From positions 58,167,400 to 58,231,399 of the forward strand of contig OZ022507.1 in the NCBI GenBank assembly GCA_963989385.1: a stretch of DNA of 64,000 nt. Direction: 5' to 3'. A model generated the notes under the pieces. It did not search any database. It was not told the DNA's origin and was given only the letters and a program-made list of their open reading frames with translations. The position numbers and the translations under genes are program-made. Positions 33,420-45,298 of this stretch are shown piece after piece. Position 1 is the first letter of the stretch, and each line of letters starts with the position of its first letter. Origin of the DNA: Ctena decussata (lineage: Eukaryota; Mollusca; Bivalvia; Lucinida; Lucinidae).

Positions 33420-35940
33420 TTCAAGTACGCTAATTGACCATCTATATGTAAGCAATAAAGAAAATATATCAGACGCACCCGTAAAGAAGTAAGGTGTAAG
33501 CGATCATTTCGCAATTTGTTGTAACAGAAAAGTAAATTATAGTAGCAAGAAATCTTCGCACAAAACTATTACATACAGATCATTTAAAACTTTGACGAAT
33601 ATTCATTTTTGAATGACCTTATATCTGTACCATGGCATCAAATTGAATTTTACGATAATGTTGATGATATAGTTACAGCCTGGTATACACTTTTCATATC
33701 TGTCGTTGAAAAGCATGCCCCAGCATAATCGCATAGAGTTAAGCTGACTGGTTAACATCCGAAATAGCAGATAAGATTAAGGAAAGAGATAAACTTAAAA
33801 AACAAGATAAACATGATGAATATAAATCTTTACGTAATGAAGTATATACTTCGATACAAAACTCAAAAAAGGCATCATACAAATCAAAAATAGAGGCTGG
33901 TAAGGAAGATCCTAAGTCAATCTGGAAAATATTCAAAGAATTTGGTGCGTCAAACAAAAATTCTATTAATAAAGAATGTATCACTCTTAAAGTAGATAAT
34001 AATTTAATATCGGACCCAAATACATTAGCAGATATATTTAATGACTAATTTGTCAACATTGTGTCGAAACTAAAGGAGCCGATTGAACATTGTGAATTTA
34101 AAGAGTTAAAAGAACATATAAATGCGAAAAATCCAGAGAATGTATCTTTTGACTTACCATCTATCACTGAAAATGTTGTCTTTAAGTTTTTATCAACACT
34201 TGATGTTTCCAAATCTACTGGTATTGGTCCATGGCTTCTGAAACTTTGTTCTTCAGTTATAACTAAAAGCGTTACTTTCATAGCGCAGGCATGTATTTCC
34301 ATGGAAGAGTTCCCGAATAGCAGGAAACAGGCTAAGGTGAATCCGCTATTCAAAGGTGGTTCGAAGGATGAAATAAACAACTATCGACCGATTTCCATAT
34401 TGCCAACATTATCAAAATTACTTGGGAAATTCATCTAAGAACTTATTTGATTATTTAAATAAGTATAATCTATTGCATCAGTCTCAAAGTGGTTTTCGTT
34501 CCGGTCATTCCACGGAAACAGCTTTGACGCTCATGACTGAACGCTGGCTTAAGGCAATAAATGACGGTAATATTGTTGGCACTATCATGGTCGATTTCCG
34601 CAAAGCATTTGACTTAGTCGAACATTCTTTACTTCTGAAGAAGCTCAAATTTTACAAATGTAGCGATTCTTTTATAAAGTTCATGGCGTCTTATCTAGGG
34701 TAACGGACTCAAGTTGTAGCTGTTGATGGTAAAATGTCCAGTATTTCTGATATTAAGTGTGGTGTCCCACAGAGATCAGTATTAGGACCTTTGATATTTT
34801 TGATTTTCATCAATGACTTGCCACTGATTTTATCTGACAAAGTTAATTCGACTGATTTATACGCACATTACACAGCTATATATGACATGCAAATTCATTT
34901 GGAAACACTAGAATCTAATTTGCAAGATTCTCTTGTTAAACTTCAAATATGGTGTAAACAAAATGGTATGCTTCTGAACGCTGATAAAACAAAAATAATG
35001 CTAATTACAACAAGGCAGAAGCGAGCTAGGCTAGATGAAAAACTATTCACTTTAACATATAATGATACCAATTTGCAACTGACAGTAGGTGAGAAATTAC
35101 TTGGTGTAAATGTAGATCATAATCTGCAATGGACTAATCACTTTCAATATGTATGCAAAAAGTTTCTTTGTATATTTGGCTTCTATCTAAAATACACTCG
35201 TATTTAAGTGTAAAACACAGGTCGATCTTTTATAATGCTTATATTTAGCCGCATCTAAATTATTGCAATATTGTATGGGGAAATTCTTCTAATCATAATG
35301 TGTCAAGAATAACAAAACTTCAAAGGCGGGCTTGTAAAATTATATTAGGGAATGAATATTCAGACATTGAAAGCGCAAGGAGACGATTAAATATTTTATC
35401 TTTTGACCAGAATGTACTTGTAAACAAAGCGAGAACTATGTATAAAGTTGTACATAGCATGGTTCCACAATATATTAAGGAAATTTTTCAGTTTCGAGCT
35501 GATACTTTGCCTGATACCTCATTACGGTCAATTACAAACCAGAATTTTGGCATCCCTAAACCAAACATTAGTTTATATAAAAACAGTTTGTCATATTCTG
35601 GACCTGTCATATGGAATGCTATTCCATCGGATATTAAGAACTGTTCAACACTTAATAGTTTTACAAAGAGTGTAGTTGATTGGATTACAAACGAATAAGT
35701 TAAACTTGTTTTTGTTGATTGACAGTATATACCTCCATCCCAGCTCTGCATTGTATATATCATTTTCATATGTATCAGCTTGTCACCATGTATTTCACTT
35801 ACTCCTATTTCACTACGTATAATGTCATGTTTTTGTGTAAATAATCTGTTAATTATGTAAATAATGACTTGAAAGAGGGCCCCATGGAAGATTGGTTATA
35901 CCAAATGGGTTACCCTCTCTAAATAAAGAATTTACTTACT
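33420..35940 (+). pseudogene. CR1/L2-like LINE (right-arm copy), 5'-truncated, full 3' end
   Basis: Starts inside the endonuclease (STLIDH, then GVSDHFAICCNRK near 33500), continues through a Lys-rich linker (33770-34050), RT start (34061-34438, NNYRPISILPTLSK), RT core (34422-35207; GFRSGHSTETA, VDFRKAFDLVEH, CGVPQRSVLGP), and the C-terminal domain (35300-35698; LQRRACKIILGN, YKVVHSMVPQYIKE, SGPVIWNAIPSDIK). The catalytic YADD is YAHY, so RT is dead. There is a stop at 34701-34703 and several frame slips. The 3' end has a GAGGGCCCCATGG...GGTTACCCTCTC hairpin, AATAAAG and (ACTT)n at 35931-35947. 5' truncation is normal for target-primed insertion. Confidence 0.9.
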
Positions 35941-36640
35941 TACTTACTAGTTGAGCTGGCAAAATCCATCCCTGTCCACTCTTTAATATTGTCTTCCCAC
36001 CTCTTCTTCTTCTGTTTCCTATTACTGTGCCCTGTAGAATCGTCTTTGCTAAACCAGAAGACCTTGTGACGTGGCCAAACCACCTTAGTTTCCGTTTCTT
36101 GACCAGCATCAGGAGTTCGTCATATTCTCCAATGGCTGCTTGGATCTTCCTGCGAACCTCCTCATTGGTTATATGGTCATTGTATGAAATGTTCAGTAAC
36201 CTTCGGTAGCATCTCATCTCAAAGGCCTGCGTTATTTTCTCTAACTAACTCTGCTGTCAAGGTCCACGATTCACAGGCATACAGAAATATGGAAATGACA
36301 AGGGAGCGCATACGTTTCACCTTTGATCCAAGAGATATGTTGTTATTTCTCCAAATTGGTTTCAACTTGGTAAGAGCAGAAGTAGCTTGTGCAATCCTTG
36401 AGAGAACCTTCTGTTTTGAGCCATCATCTGAGACAACTGCTCCAAGGTATTTGAAGCTTGTTACGGTACCCAGCTTCTGTCCTTTTACCTTGATCTCCCT
36501 CTGGATGTCATCTGCGCTGTTCGTCATCAGTTTGAAACACCGCGTTACATACGTAAGTGCATTAGAATGCAGGTCTACAACCTTTTGATCAGTGCCAACA
36601 TCAGATAAAACTAGCATAAAAGGATCAAATAACATTAAAT
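35941..36640 (-). pseudogene. RTE-like LINE C-terminal fragment
   Basis: Two minus-strand frames joined by a slip near 36218. 36219-36635 encodes KVKGQKLGTVTSFKYLGAVV, SRIAQATSALTKLKPIWRNN and RSLVISIFLYACESWTLTAE. 35936-36217 encodes EMRCYRRLLNISYNDHITNE and LRWFGHVTRSSGLAKTILQG. This is the post-RT region typical of RTE-type retrotransposons. It starts immediately beside the end of the CR1-like LINE; the junction is a tail-to-tail abutment of two retroelements. Confidence 0.85.
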
Positions 36641-37085
36641 TTGAACTGAATGCTCTTCAATTCTGCTCTTCAATTCTTCAATTTTCCCCATTTATTTTAC
36701 AATTATATAAAAAAATTGGATTTGCATTATACGCGGTATAATGTTTGACGTCATTTTGTCACTCATGTATGGCGCACATAGCATGTTTTAGGCTGCTTAT
36801 GCAAACATACCACCTTTTGACGGCAATAATAGGCGGAAACCATAAACAAATAACATACAAAATATCAAGCAGTCCATACTACTGCAAATATAAAGATATG
36901 TCCAAATAATTTGAAATAATAAGGCAGTAACGTCGTAAGGTTATTATGATGACCCATAAAGACTATTTTCGAATATTGACCGGTAAAATAAATACATCAC
37001 TGGATAGATGAAAGGCGAATCTGTATTTACTGCAGATTTAATGGGTTTACCATTAATGATAAACTTTCTACATCAAAAGTACACA
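36641..37085. other. No gene recognised
   Basis: AT-rich spacer between the RTE fragment and a satellite-bearing element. Nothing recognisable. Confidence 0.6.
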
Positions 37086-37494
37086 TATTTTTTATCATCC
37101 CTCATACTTAAGAGTTCAAACTTCAGAGTTCACCCTTCAGACTTCTGACAAAACAACATAAAAGCATACTATAGCCAAAATGGCGAGTCCCGCACTATTC
37201 GAACATCCTAAAAGAATAAGTGCGAAGTGTGAAGTCCGAAGTCTGAAGCCTGAACACTTAAGTCTGAAGTTTGAAGTCTGAACTCTGAAGTCTGAACTCT
37301 GAAGTATGAAGTCTGAACTCTGAAGTCTGAACTCTGAAGTATGAACTCTGAAGTCTGAAGTTTGAAGTCTGAACTCTTAAGTCTGAAGTTTGAACTCTGA
37401 AGTCTGAACTCTGAAGTTATGAAGTATGAACTCTGAAGTGATGAAGTCTGAAGTGTGAAGTGATGAAGTCAGAAGTCCCTCCAGGGCTTCCATA
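37086..37494 (+). mobile_element. Satellite-bearing element (GAAGTCT heptamers), copy outside the inverted repeat
   Basis: Same ends as 17306-17978 (TATTTTTTATCATCCCTCAT; GAAGTCCCTCCAGGGCTTCC) around a heptamer array. The array changes orientation: TTCAGAC/AGTTCAC units first (37110-37147), then a unique 70 bp, then GAAGTCT/GAACTCT units. An independent copy shows that the constant ends are true element borders. Confidence 0.75.
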
Positions 37495-38699
37495 CTTGTC
37501 CGATAGACCGATCTAAAAGCATCAGCATCCAGACCGTTTTCCGTTAGTTTGAACTCCAGTTTGAAGTTATATTATAATTCCCTTTACATACATATCGTTT
37601 GTATTTATTTCATCACAGTAGGGTGTTTTTAAAGCTGCTTTCGGAACACGTGTCTAGGTTATACACAATAATATAGATAAAATTTCTAGTCTGTCGTGTC
37701 AAAAAGTCGCCGATTCCATTCGAACCTCGTAAATGGGTAACCACGACTATACCTGTAGCAAAACAACCGTCCGCCCGTCTCCGTAATATACCCGAATGGG
37801 CTCGTTATTATCCGTCAGCATAGTGCACGGTATAACTATTGAGTACTAATGCCAAAATTACACTGTCCGCTGTGGTGAAGTGGGTAAAGCGAAAAGCATA
37901 TCTTGCATGGGCATACCATTGGGTCATTTTTTTCAGATGCAGGTGGTGGTGGTGGTGTATGTGTGTTAAGAGGGGGGGGGGGGGTATTTTTTCTTCCGAT
38001 ATAACTTTAGCTGTTCATGCGGCTCCTTGGCACTGAGCTATGTATTCTATCGAGCTACTATGTCGTCACCCTCGTCGTGTACTCAAATGATACATGAGGT
38101 AGTTCACACTTTAGTTGCTTTTATTTTTTCCGATTCTCTTACATGAATCTTCTACGAGAATTGGAACAAAAACTGCAAGTTCAATCCATACATATTATGG
38201 CCGAACGATTGCCTGCCATGTACCGTTAGATATTCTTTCATGCTGTTCGTCTGGCATAGTCGTGCATAATCAATCTGTTTAAAAAGTTTCTTTTTTGGAA
38301 GACTGCCTCACAGCAGCATGCAGCCGAACCAGGATGCTGCTGCTTAGACTAAGCAGAAAAAGTCGGCTAAAAATGTTGGTTGGTTGGTTATTAACGGCTC
38401 ATTTTGACAATATTTCAGTCTATATTGAGATGTTTCACAGAGGGAGAGAAAGAAAAGAGATATGATAGGTGAGAGAAAAATATCCGTAAAACCCCACCTG
38501 CACCTACTGCAAGTACAGTAGGCCCTTGCCCTACTATTATCCAAATTAGCAGGATGCCCCGGCACTGAAAGGTAGCCAGCTTCATCGCACGACCGCAACC
38601 AATCCCGCTACTCAAAATGACAACTTTTATGCTTTCCCTAGCTTAGACGGAGATTCAGTTTTGTCACAGCTGAGCGTTGTACATGTGTTTGCAGCTGAT
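37495..38699. other. No gene recognised
   Basis: No coding signal. A GGTGGTGGTGG run with a G9-10 tract lies at 37942-37983. Frames at 38344-38615 are overlapping shadows without domains. Confidence 0.55.
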
Positions 38700-38880
38700 A
38701 CTGAAGCGTCCGCGTAGCCAAGTGGTTAGCGCTCCCGACTGTGGATCATGGGGTCGCGAGTTTGGGTCCGTATGGAGTCAAGGTTTTGTTCGAACCTACC
38801 CGGTGCTTTATTGCACAGTGTCCTTCATAATCACCCTTGCATCGTCCTGGTATGACTGAACTATTGTTAAATAGGCTCGA
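38700..38880 (+). mobile_element. tRNA-derived SINE, second family
   Basis: Head GCGTCCGCGTAGCCAAGTGG then TTAGCGCTCCCGACTGTGGA gives a good A-box and tRNA-like spacing; the B-box position reads GCGAGTTTGGGTCCG, one or two changes from GGTTCGAATCC. A GTGCTTTATTGCACAGTGTC hairpin and an unrelated body follow. Different from the SINE at 41835-42108. Not a functional tRNA. Confidence 0.6.
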
Positions 38881-39993
38881 TAACCGACATTTTATCCAAT
38901 CATCGTGTTGCTACTCGTTCTGATAAAAAAAAAACCAAATGCAGTTATATAAGCCGTGTAGTTTCACATAAAGTCATGGCAAAACAAGAAGGCAATTCAT
39001 TATTAGAAGTGGAGAAATCAAAATGAAATAAAATTTAAAAGAAAAAAAAGAAACAAACAAACAAAAATGAATAAATAAAAAGTAAAAAGAACCAAAAAAA
39101 AAACCAAAGAAAAAAGAAAAAAAAACGAGATTCGAACTACTGACTCGTGATAATAAGTCTTATAGTCTGATATGCTGATACTGCAAGCAGAACGACTGGA
39201 CCACAGTGATCTGTATCGAAATGGTGTAAACGATATTATTATAAAGGTGTTCTAACTGATACGGAAAGAGCCGATCTAACTGATACGGAAAGAGCCGACT
39301 ATTTCCGTGACAAGCTGCTCAACCTATTTCAAGGTTTGGTCCAAAATTAAAAGTGCATTGACACGACAGTAAACAAAATTTGATCTGTAGGTGTTTGTAT
39401 ATTGCGACAACAATTCGATTCGGTGATTACACAAACGAATTCCATATCAGCACACTCTGTTGTCATTGGTAGGATGTGTTTGCTTTAAAATCAGCTGTTC
39501 GTTCGTTTTGTATCTTTTCGTAATTACGGTCTGACCATCTTCCGCAATTTTCTTTCTTTTCCTTATGTTTTGAAAGCTTTATTGGTGATACACGTCCTTT
39601 TGATTACGGTAATTTTAGCCCGAAAGTTTAATCGGAAATCTTCTGATTTCATATAAGTTATAAAGCTAATTTTCCGACAAAGAAAGAGCTAAATTTTAGA
39701 TGGAACAAGATAGTTGTCTTATCTTAAACGTTGAAGGTTAGCTTTAATTATACGGAAAACCGGCATTTATTTGGTTACACAATAATGGACAATAGCCTAC
39801 CCTATAGAGACGTCATAGGCGTTACAAGGGACAAAACTCGAACAGACTCTGAATTGTAGGAAAGGTGTATATGTCCATATAGCTTTGAAATGTGTCCAAA
39901 TAAAGAAGTATATTGTTGAAATGCTTCAACCTTGTGAAAAGATCGCATATCTCCATCGAAATTTTGCGGGCTAGTTAGTCGAGCGTTATTGTC
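38881..39993. other. No gene recognised
   Basis: Includes an A-rich stretch (39010-39125). On the minus strand, 39205-39125 has a loosely tRNA-like head (GTGGTCCAGTCGTTCTGC ... AGTAGTTCGAATCTCG), possibly another SINE. Short direct repeat CTAACTGATACGGAAAGAGC at about 39251 and 39276. Nothing coding. Confidence 0.5.
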
Positions 39994-40351
39994 GACACCT
40001 GCTGAATTGTCGCGTAAAGGAGCTGAGAGATATCCGACACTGCCTGCCAGCTGATTCATACACCGGTTGAAATTTTACGAAGATGAGTTGAGAATTATCC
40101 GGCAGTGTTATTCAATTTACCTTAGACACCGGTTGAAATGTTTGGCGAAGAGTGCAAAATTAATCGTCACATCATTCAATTTATCCGGATACCTGTTGAA
40201 ATTTTCGCGAAGAGGAGTCTAGTTCTACCCGAGTCTTCCAGCCAAGGCTTCTGTCCTTTGTTTACTCATTTAATCAAATATTACATAAAAGATGATAATT
40301 CTCAAACTCTTCTCACGAACATTTCAACCAGTGTCCAGGTAAACTGAATGA
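39994..40351. repeat. ~65-bp degenerate tandem repeats with an inverted unit
   Basis: Four direct units start at 39994, 40060, 40125 and 40188, each with GACACCGGTTGAAATTTT, GCGAAGAGGAGT-like and TTCAATTTATCCGGA-like parts. A fifth unit lies inverted at 40309-40351 (CATTTCAACCAGTGTCCAGG). This could be the end of an uncharacterised element. Confidence 0.6.
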
Positions 40352-41168
40352 CAGTACCGAAATCTCGATCCCTCTCCGAGATATCACAGTTCAGCCAGTG
40401 TATACCAAATATCTTGATCTCTCTTTGGGACAATTTGAAACGGTAAACAGTTCATTTGGAGCACAGTGCCGGAAAACTCTTAGTCCTTAATGCGAAAATT
40501 CAACAGGTGGCCGCGATGAAAACTCGACTTATCGGAGCATATGATATATTTGGATGAAGATATGCGAACTTTTCACTGGGTAAATTCATTTTCAGCTATA
40601 TACTTCTTCAGTTGCACAATTTTCAAAGTTTTTGGGCATACAACCAAACAACCGGAAAAAAATGAAAGAGCTTACCCGCTTTTTCAACATATGTGATTAT
40701 GAACAACCTTTTGTCCACTACGGTGCCTCAGTGAGGCACCATTAATTAAGTTCAGCCTGAACATTTGCGCAAACTGATCAAAATCCTCACTGTCAAGATT
40801 TTCCCGGTACATAGAACAAGCCGTTTGAAAAACTTGGTATGAATACAGGATAGATAAAAGTAAAGTGTTGCATGTGAGAATTACAACTCCCGCTTTCTTT
40901 ATTTTCCAGTTCCCTCTCTTGATCTGTATTAAAAGATCATTTTCGAAGGATAAATCAGAAAGCGATTGAAAAAATTGTTATAATACATGCACTTGTTAGT
41001 ATTATAGGACAGGTCAACATGAAGAATATGAGCGCTGCCCTCTTCCAAACCTTTAATTCATTTTCAAAGAATAAATCAGAAAACATTTGAAATATTGTAA
41101 TGATATTCATTAGGGTCAAATGATACATCAGCACGCATAATAGCGAGAAAAGTAACAATTTTTCCTTT
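40352..41168. other. No gene recognised
   Basis: Non-coding. A short imperfect direct repeat (TTTTC.AAG.ATAAATCAGAAA) at about 40931 and 41061. Ends where the Tx1-type LINE begins. Confidence 0.5.
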
Positions 41169-41171
41169 CGT

Positions 41172-41834
41172 TTGGGCAATAAAAATAAAAGGGAACAAAT
41201 TTTAACATGGTTAAGAGAAAAGAACTTTTCCATAGTTTTGTTACAGGAAACACACTCTGGTTCTGAAATTCATAAGTTTTGGCAAGAAGAATGGGGCAGT
41301 CGGGCATTTTTTAGTGGTAAAAAAACAAACGCTGAAGGGGTTGGAATATTAATTAACGAAAAAAATGCATCATGTCAGGTAAAACAATACACTGAATTAA
41401 TCGAAGGAAGATTGCAAGCACTTGAAATTAAATTGAATGAAAAGGATATCACTATATTGAATATTTACGGACCGAATAAGGACGACACAAGTTTTTTTGA
41501 GGTCTTAGAAACATATATTAATGAAAATGAAGAAAAAACTTTTGTGATTGGCGGGGATTTCAATACAGTATTGGACATAAAATTAGACAAGAAAAATGGT
41601 AGAATCGATACGCATAAACTCTGTAGAAATAAAATTAATCATATGATTGACAAATTTTCTTTAGTCTATATATGGCGAGACAAACATCCGACATTAAAAC
41701 AATTTACATGGCATTCGTCACATAAACCGCCAGTTTTTAGCAGACTAGATTACTTCCTCGTCTCTGAAAATGTGGTAACTTGTTCTGTTTCTTGTGAGAA
41801 TAAAATAAGCTATAAATCTGACCACTCTATGGTA
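41172..41834 (+). pseudogene. Tx1-type LINE endonuclease (APE-like) part
   Basis: About 220 codons open from the truncation point: IVLLQETHSGSE (catalytic Glu), GVGILINEKNA, ILNIYGPN, FVIGGDFNTVLD, WRDKHPTLKQFTWHS, SRLDYFLVSE and the closing KSDHSMV, in the order of an APE-type nicking endonuclease. The first dozens of residues of the domain are missing. The frame enters the SINE directly after SDHSMV. Confidence 0.9.
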
Positions 41835-42108
41835 GCCGGGCCGGGTAGCGCAATCGGTAGGGCACCTGACTCGTAAGTCAGAGGTCCTGGGTTCGAATCC
41901 CGGTCTGGCCACATACTTTCGTTTCTCCTTCCGCTGATTCAAGAAGGGCAGTTGTCAGTTACTGGCGAAAGTATGTGCACTTAGTACTGGTTAACCGCTT
42001 AGGAGGTCTAAGCCTGCCCAGGAATAGTGTGGTTAGGTTAATTGACCGTCCCGACATGACCTTAGTTGTTTACCGTGGACGTTAAGCATCAAATCAACCA
42101 ACCAACCA
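41835..42108 (+). mobile_element. tRNA-derived SINE inserted in the Tx1-type LINE, 11-bp target duplication
   Basis: Head GCCGGGCCGGGTAGCGCAAT, box A TAGCGCAATCGG, box B GGTTCGAATCC near 41889-41899, then a 200-bp body (CTTCCGCTGATTCAAGAAGG, AGTACTGGTTAACCGCTTAG, GACCGTCCCGACATGACC) and a short (CCAA)n end. Flanked by ACTCTATGGTA at 41824-41834 and 42109-42119. A second copy lies inverted at 57697-57966. The head is tRNA-like, but the anticodon stem-loop is irregular and the 3' body is fused, so it is not a tRNA gene. Confidence 0.92.
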
Positions 42109-45100
42109 ACTCTATGGTAATTTTACAACTTGATCTCCAAACATCCGTAAGGGGCCCTGGTTATTTTAAATTGAATAATAGTTTGATACTTGATTCTGAT
42201 TATCAAAATATAATAAAGAAAAGCATCTCTGAAATAGCAAAAATAAATGAAACAGCTAACCCTAATACGTTATGGGAACTAATAAAAGGAACAATTAGAA
42301 ATGAAACAATTAAATATGCAACGATGAAAAAGAAAAAGATAAACGCAAATGAAGAAAAATGTCTAAAAGATATTCAAGACTTAAATACATTAATTGTTAA
42401 CACTGACGATATAAACCAAACAGAAACATTAAAAAGAGAACTGGATCAAAAGAAAGCAGAAATAGAAAATCTAATCGAAAACAAGCTAAATGGTTATATT
42501 ATTAGAAAAAGGCGCAAATCGTGGAACAAAATGAAAAAAATACAAAATACTTTGCCAGCTTGGAGAAGAAGAAATCAGAGTCAAAACTTGTATCTAGATT
42601 AAATATCAACGGAAATATAATAACAAATCAGTTAAAGATCTTAACAGAAGAAACCAAGTTCTACAAAACACTTTATTCAGAGAAAGAGTCGTCAAACTCT
42701 GTTTATAACTTTTTTGATAATAACAGCTTAAAATTGTCCGAAACAGAAAAAAATGAATGCGAAGGTATAATAACAGAGAATGAATGCATCAACGCACTAA
42801 AAGAAATGAAAAATCAAAAAAGCCCAGGGTCGGATGGCCTAACAACAGAGTTTTTCAAAATCTTTTGGAACGATTTAAAACAATACTATATAAATTCAAT
42901 TAATTATTCATATATATCGGGTAGTCTTACTGAACTTCAGAAACAAAGTATAATAACACTTCTACCAAAGCCGGAAAAGATTTACTGTACTTAGAAAACT
43001 GGAGGCCAATTAGTTTATTGAATGTTGACTACAAAATAGCAACTAAAGTTATAGCAAATAGAATAAAAAAGGTTCTCGTAAAAATAATAAATAAAACACA
43101 AACAGGGTTTATGAAAGGATGATATATAGGCGAAAATATACGATTAATTTTTGAAATTTTAGATTTTACTGATGATCAGAAAATTCCGGGCATACTGTTT
43201 TTTTCCGATTTCGAAAAAGCATTTGATAGCGTTAGTCATAGTTATATGTATAGATGTCTAGAACACTTTAATTTTGGCAAAAATCTGATAAATTGGATTA
43301 AGTTATTTTACAATGATGCTAAAAGTTGTGTTTCAAACAATGGTTATCATTCCGATTTTTTTAACATTCACCGTGGTGTAAGACAGGGCTGCCCTCTTTC
43401 CCCCTACTTATTTATAATCTGCATAGAATTGCTATCTAATCATATAATAAAAAACAAAGACATTAAAGGTATAAATATAGCAGGAGAAGAATTTAAAACA
43501 TCAATGTTTGCAGATGATGCATCTTTTATTATGGATGGTTCAAAAAAATCCTTCGAAACATTAATAGACGTATTAGATAATTTTGGAAACATTTCAGGCT
43601 TAAGGCTCAATCAGAGAAAATGTCAGTCCTTGCGAATAGGGTCACTAATAATTTCAGATATCATGTATTTAAAGAATAAAAAGTTCGATTGGAGCTCTAA
43701 TGAAGCAAAAGCTCTTGGAATTATTTTCAAAACCGATAAGAACTATATATTATCGTTAAACCTAGATCCTAAAATAAATGATTTTGAAGTATGCTTAAAA
43801 CAATGGCAACATCGGAAACTTACTTTGATGGGAAAAATTGTTGTAATAAAAAACTTTGCACTCCCGAAACTAATATATCCCCTTACATGTTTACCAAATC
43901 CTCCAAAGGAAACTATTCAGTATATCCAAAGATTAATGTACAACTTTATTTAGGATGGTAAACCGGAAAAAATAAAACGAAATATTTTAATTCAAAATTA
44001 TGAAAGGGGAGGGTTAAAAATGATTGACATAGAAAAATTTATATGGTCACTTAAAATAAGCTGGATTAAACGTTTAATAGGAAACGAGTCAGAAAGCTTA
44101 CTTAAAAGTTTATATTCAAAAGACTTCAAAAACTTTGGTGGAAGTCTTTTATTTGAATGTAATTTAAACGAAGCTGATGTTATAAAACATTTTTATAGGA
44201 AACCCTTTTTACGGGACATTTTAGTAGCATGGAATAAATTAAATACAAAAACAGCGATATTAAGTTATGGAAATGAAATTATCTGGAATAATTCGTATAT
44301 AAGAATTGGAAACGAAACAGTTATGTTTAAACATTGGTATCAGTCAGGAATAAAGTATATAAAGGATATTTTTGACTAATCTGAGCATAAATTTTATTCG
44401 TTTAATAAATTACGTGAAATTTATAACATACCTAATACAGATTTTCTTCAATACATTAGCTTAATAAACAGCATACATATACAGTGGAAAACTAAAATAA
44501 GAACAGAAAATGTAAATCAATGGTTTGAAGTAAACATGCTAAATCAGTTACTGAAAGTAAACAAGATAATTAAAGTTGTGTATAATATATTTTAAGAAAA
44601 AGATAACGTAGAAACAAAAACATCAGAAACTAAATGGGAAGATACATTTCCAGATACTGAATTAAATTGGAAAGCTATATATGTATCTGTGTTAAAGTCC
44701 ACCAACGATATAAAATTGCGAAATTTTCAATATAAATATTTAATGCGGGTAATACCAACAAATTATTTTTTGACAAAATGCCATATTGTTTGTTCATCTT
44801 TGTGCGAGTTCTGTAATATGGAAATTGAAACAGTTTCACATCTATTTTGGGAGTGTAGACATGTTCAAAAGTTTTGGAAAGATTTATCTGGATTTTTAAG
44901 AGAAAACGTTAAAGACATAAACATAAATCTAAAAATAATTACTTTTGGAATATATCAATTATATCAAAAGCCAGAAACTCAAGTAAAAAATTTTATCTAA
45001 TTTTCAGCAAAATATTTTATTTTCAGCTGTAAATATAAGAAACAAATACCAATTTTGCCCAATTTCAAATTATACTTGTCAGTGAGAATAAAATCTGAAA

Positions 45101-45180
45101 AATTAATTGCGCTTATCCATGACAATTTAACGCTGTTTGAAAATAAATGGAATGATTTTTTAAACTTGATAGCTTAGTTT
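42109..45180 (+). pseudogene. Tx1-type LINE reverse transcriptase and C-terminal domain
   Basis: Resumes after the SINE (ILQLDLQTSVRGPGYFKLNN), a Lys/Glu coiled-coil linker, a frame slip near 42540-42600, fingers/palm (KNQKSPGSDGLTTEFFKIFW; LENWRPISLLNVDYKIATKV after a slip near 42990), a stop at 43121-43123, FSDFEKAFDSVSH, GVRQGCPLSPYLF, the catalytic box FADDASF, then GGLKMIDIEKFIWSLKISW after a stop at 43951-43953, and the C-terminal CEFCNMEIETVSHLFWECRH, a CCHC-like motif typical of this clade. At least two slips and three stops: dead. Catalytic DD intact. Confidence 0.9.
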
Positions 45181-45298
45181 TTGTTCTAAATAGAACAGGA
45201 GAGCAGTTGATTTTTTTTTCTCTTTTTTTTTCTCTATCTTGTTTTCTTTCTGTAAGTCTTTGAAATTATTTCCTTTGTTTTATTTTTTTTCCGTACTA

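Larger units (their letters stand above)
27436..35245 (-). repeat. Large inverted repeat, right arm
   Basis: Partner of 14715-20991. Longer by about 1.5 kb because it contains the element 30908-32727 while lacking the 416-bp insertion of the left arm. The LINE at its outer end and the zinc-knuckle element at its inner end both continue beyond the region of homology, so this arm looks ancestral. Confidence 0.92.

Noticed and set aside
36027..36588. Plus-strand ORFs of 60 and 134 codons
   Set aside because: Antisense shadows of the RTE-like LINE fragment.
41835..41912. Functional tRNA gene
   Set aside because: The tRNA-like head has an irregular anticodon stem-loop, is fused to a SINE body and bounded by a target duplication; it is a SINE.
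42109..45180. Tx1-type RT as a live element
   Set aside because: Two frame slips, several stops and two nested insertions; only the FADD box is intact.
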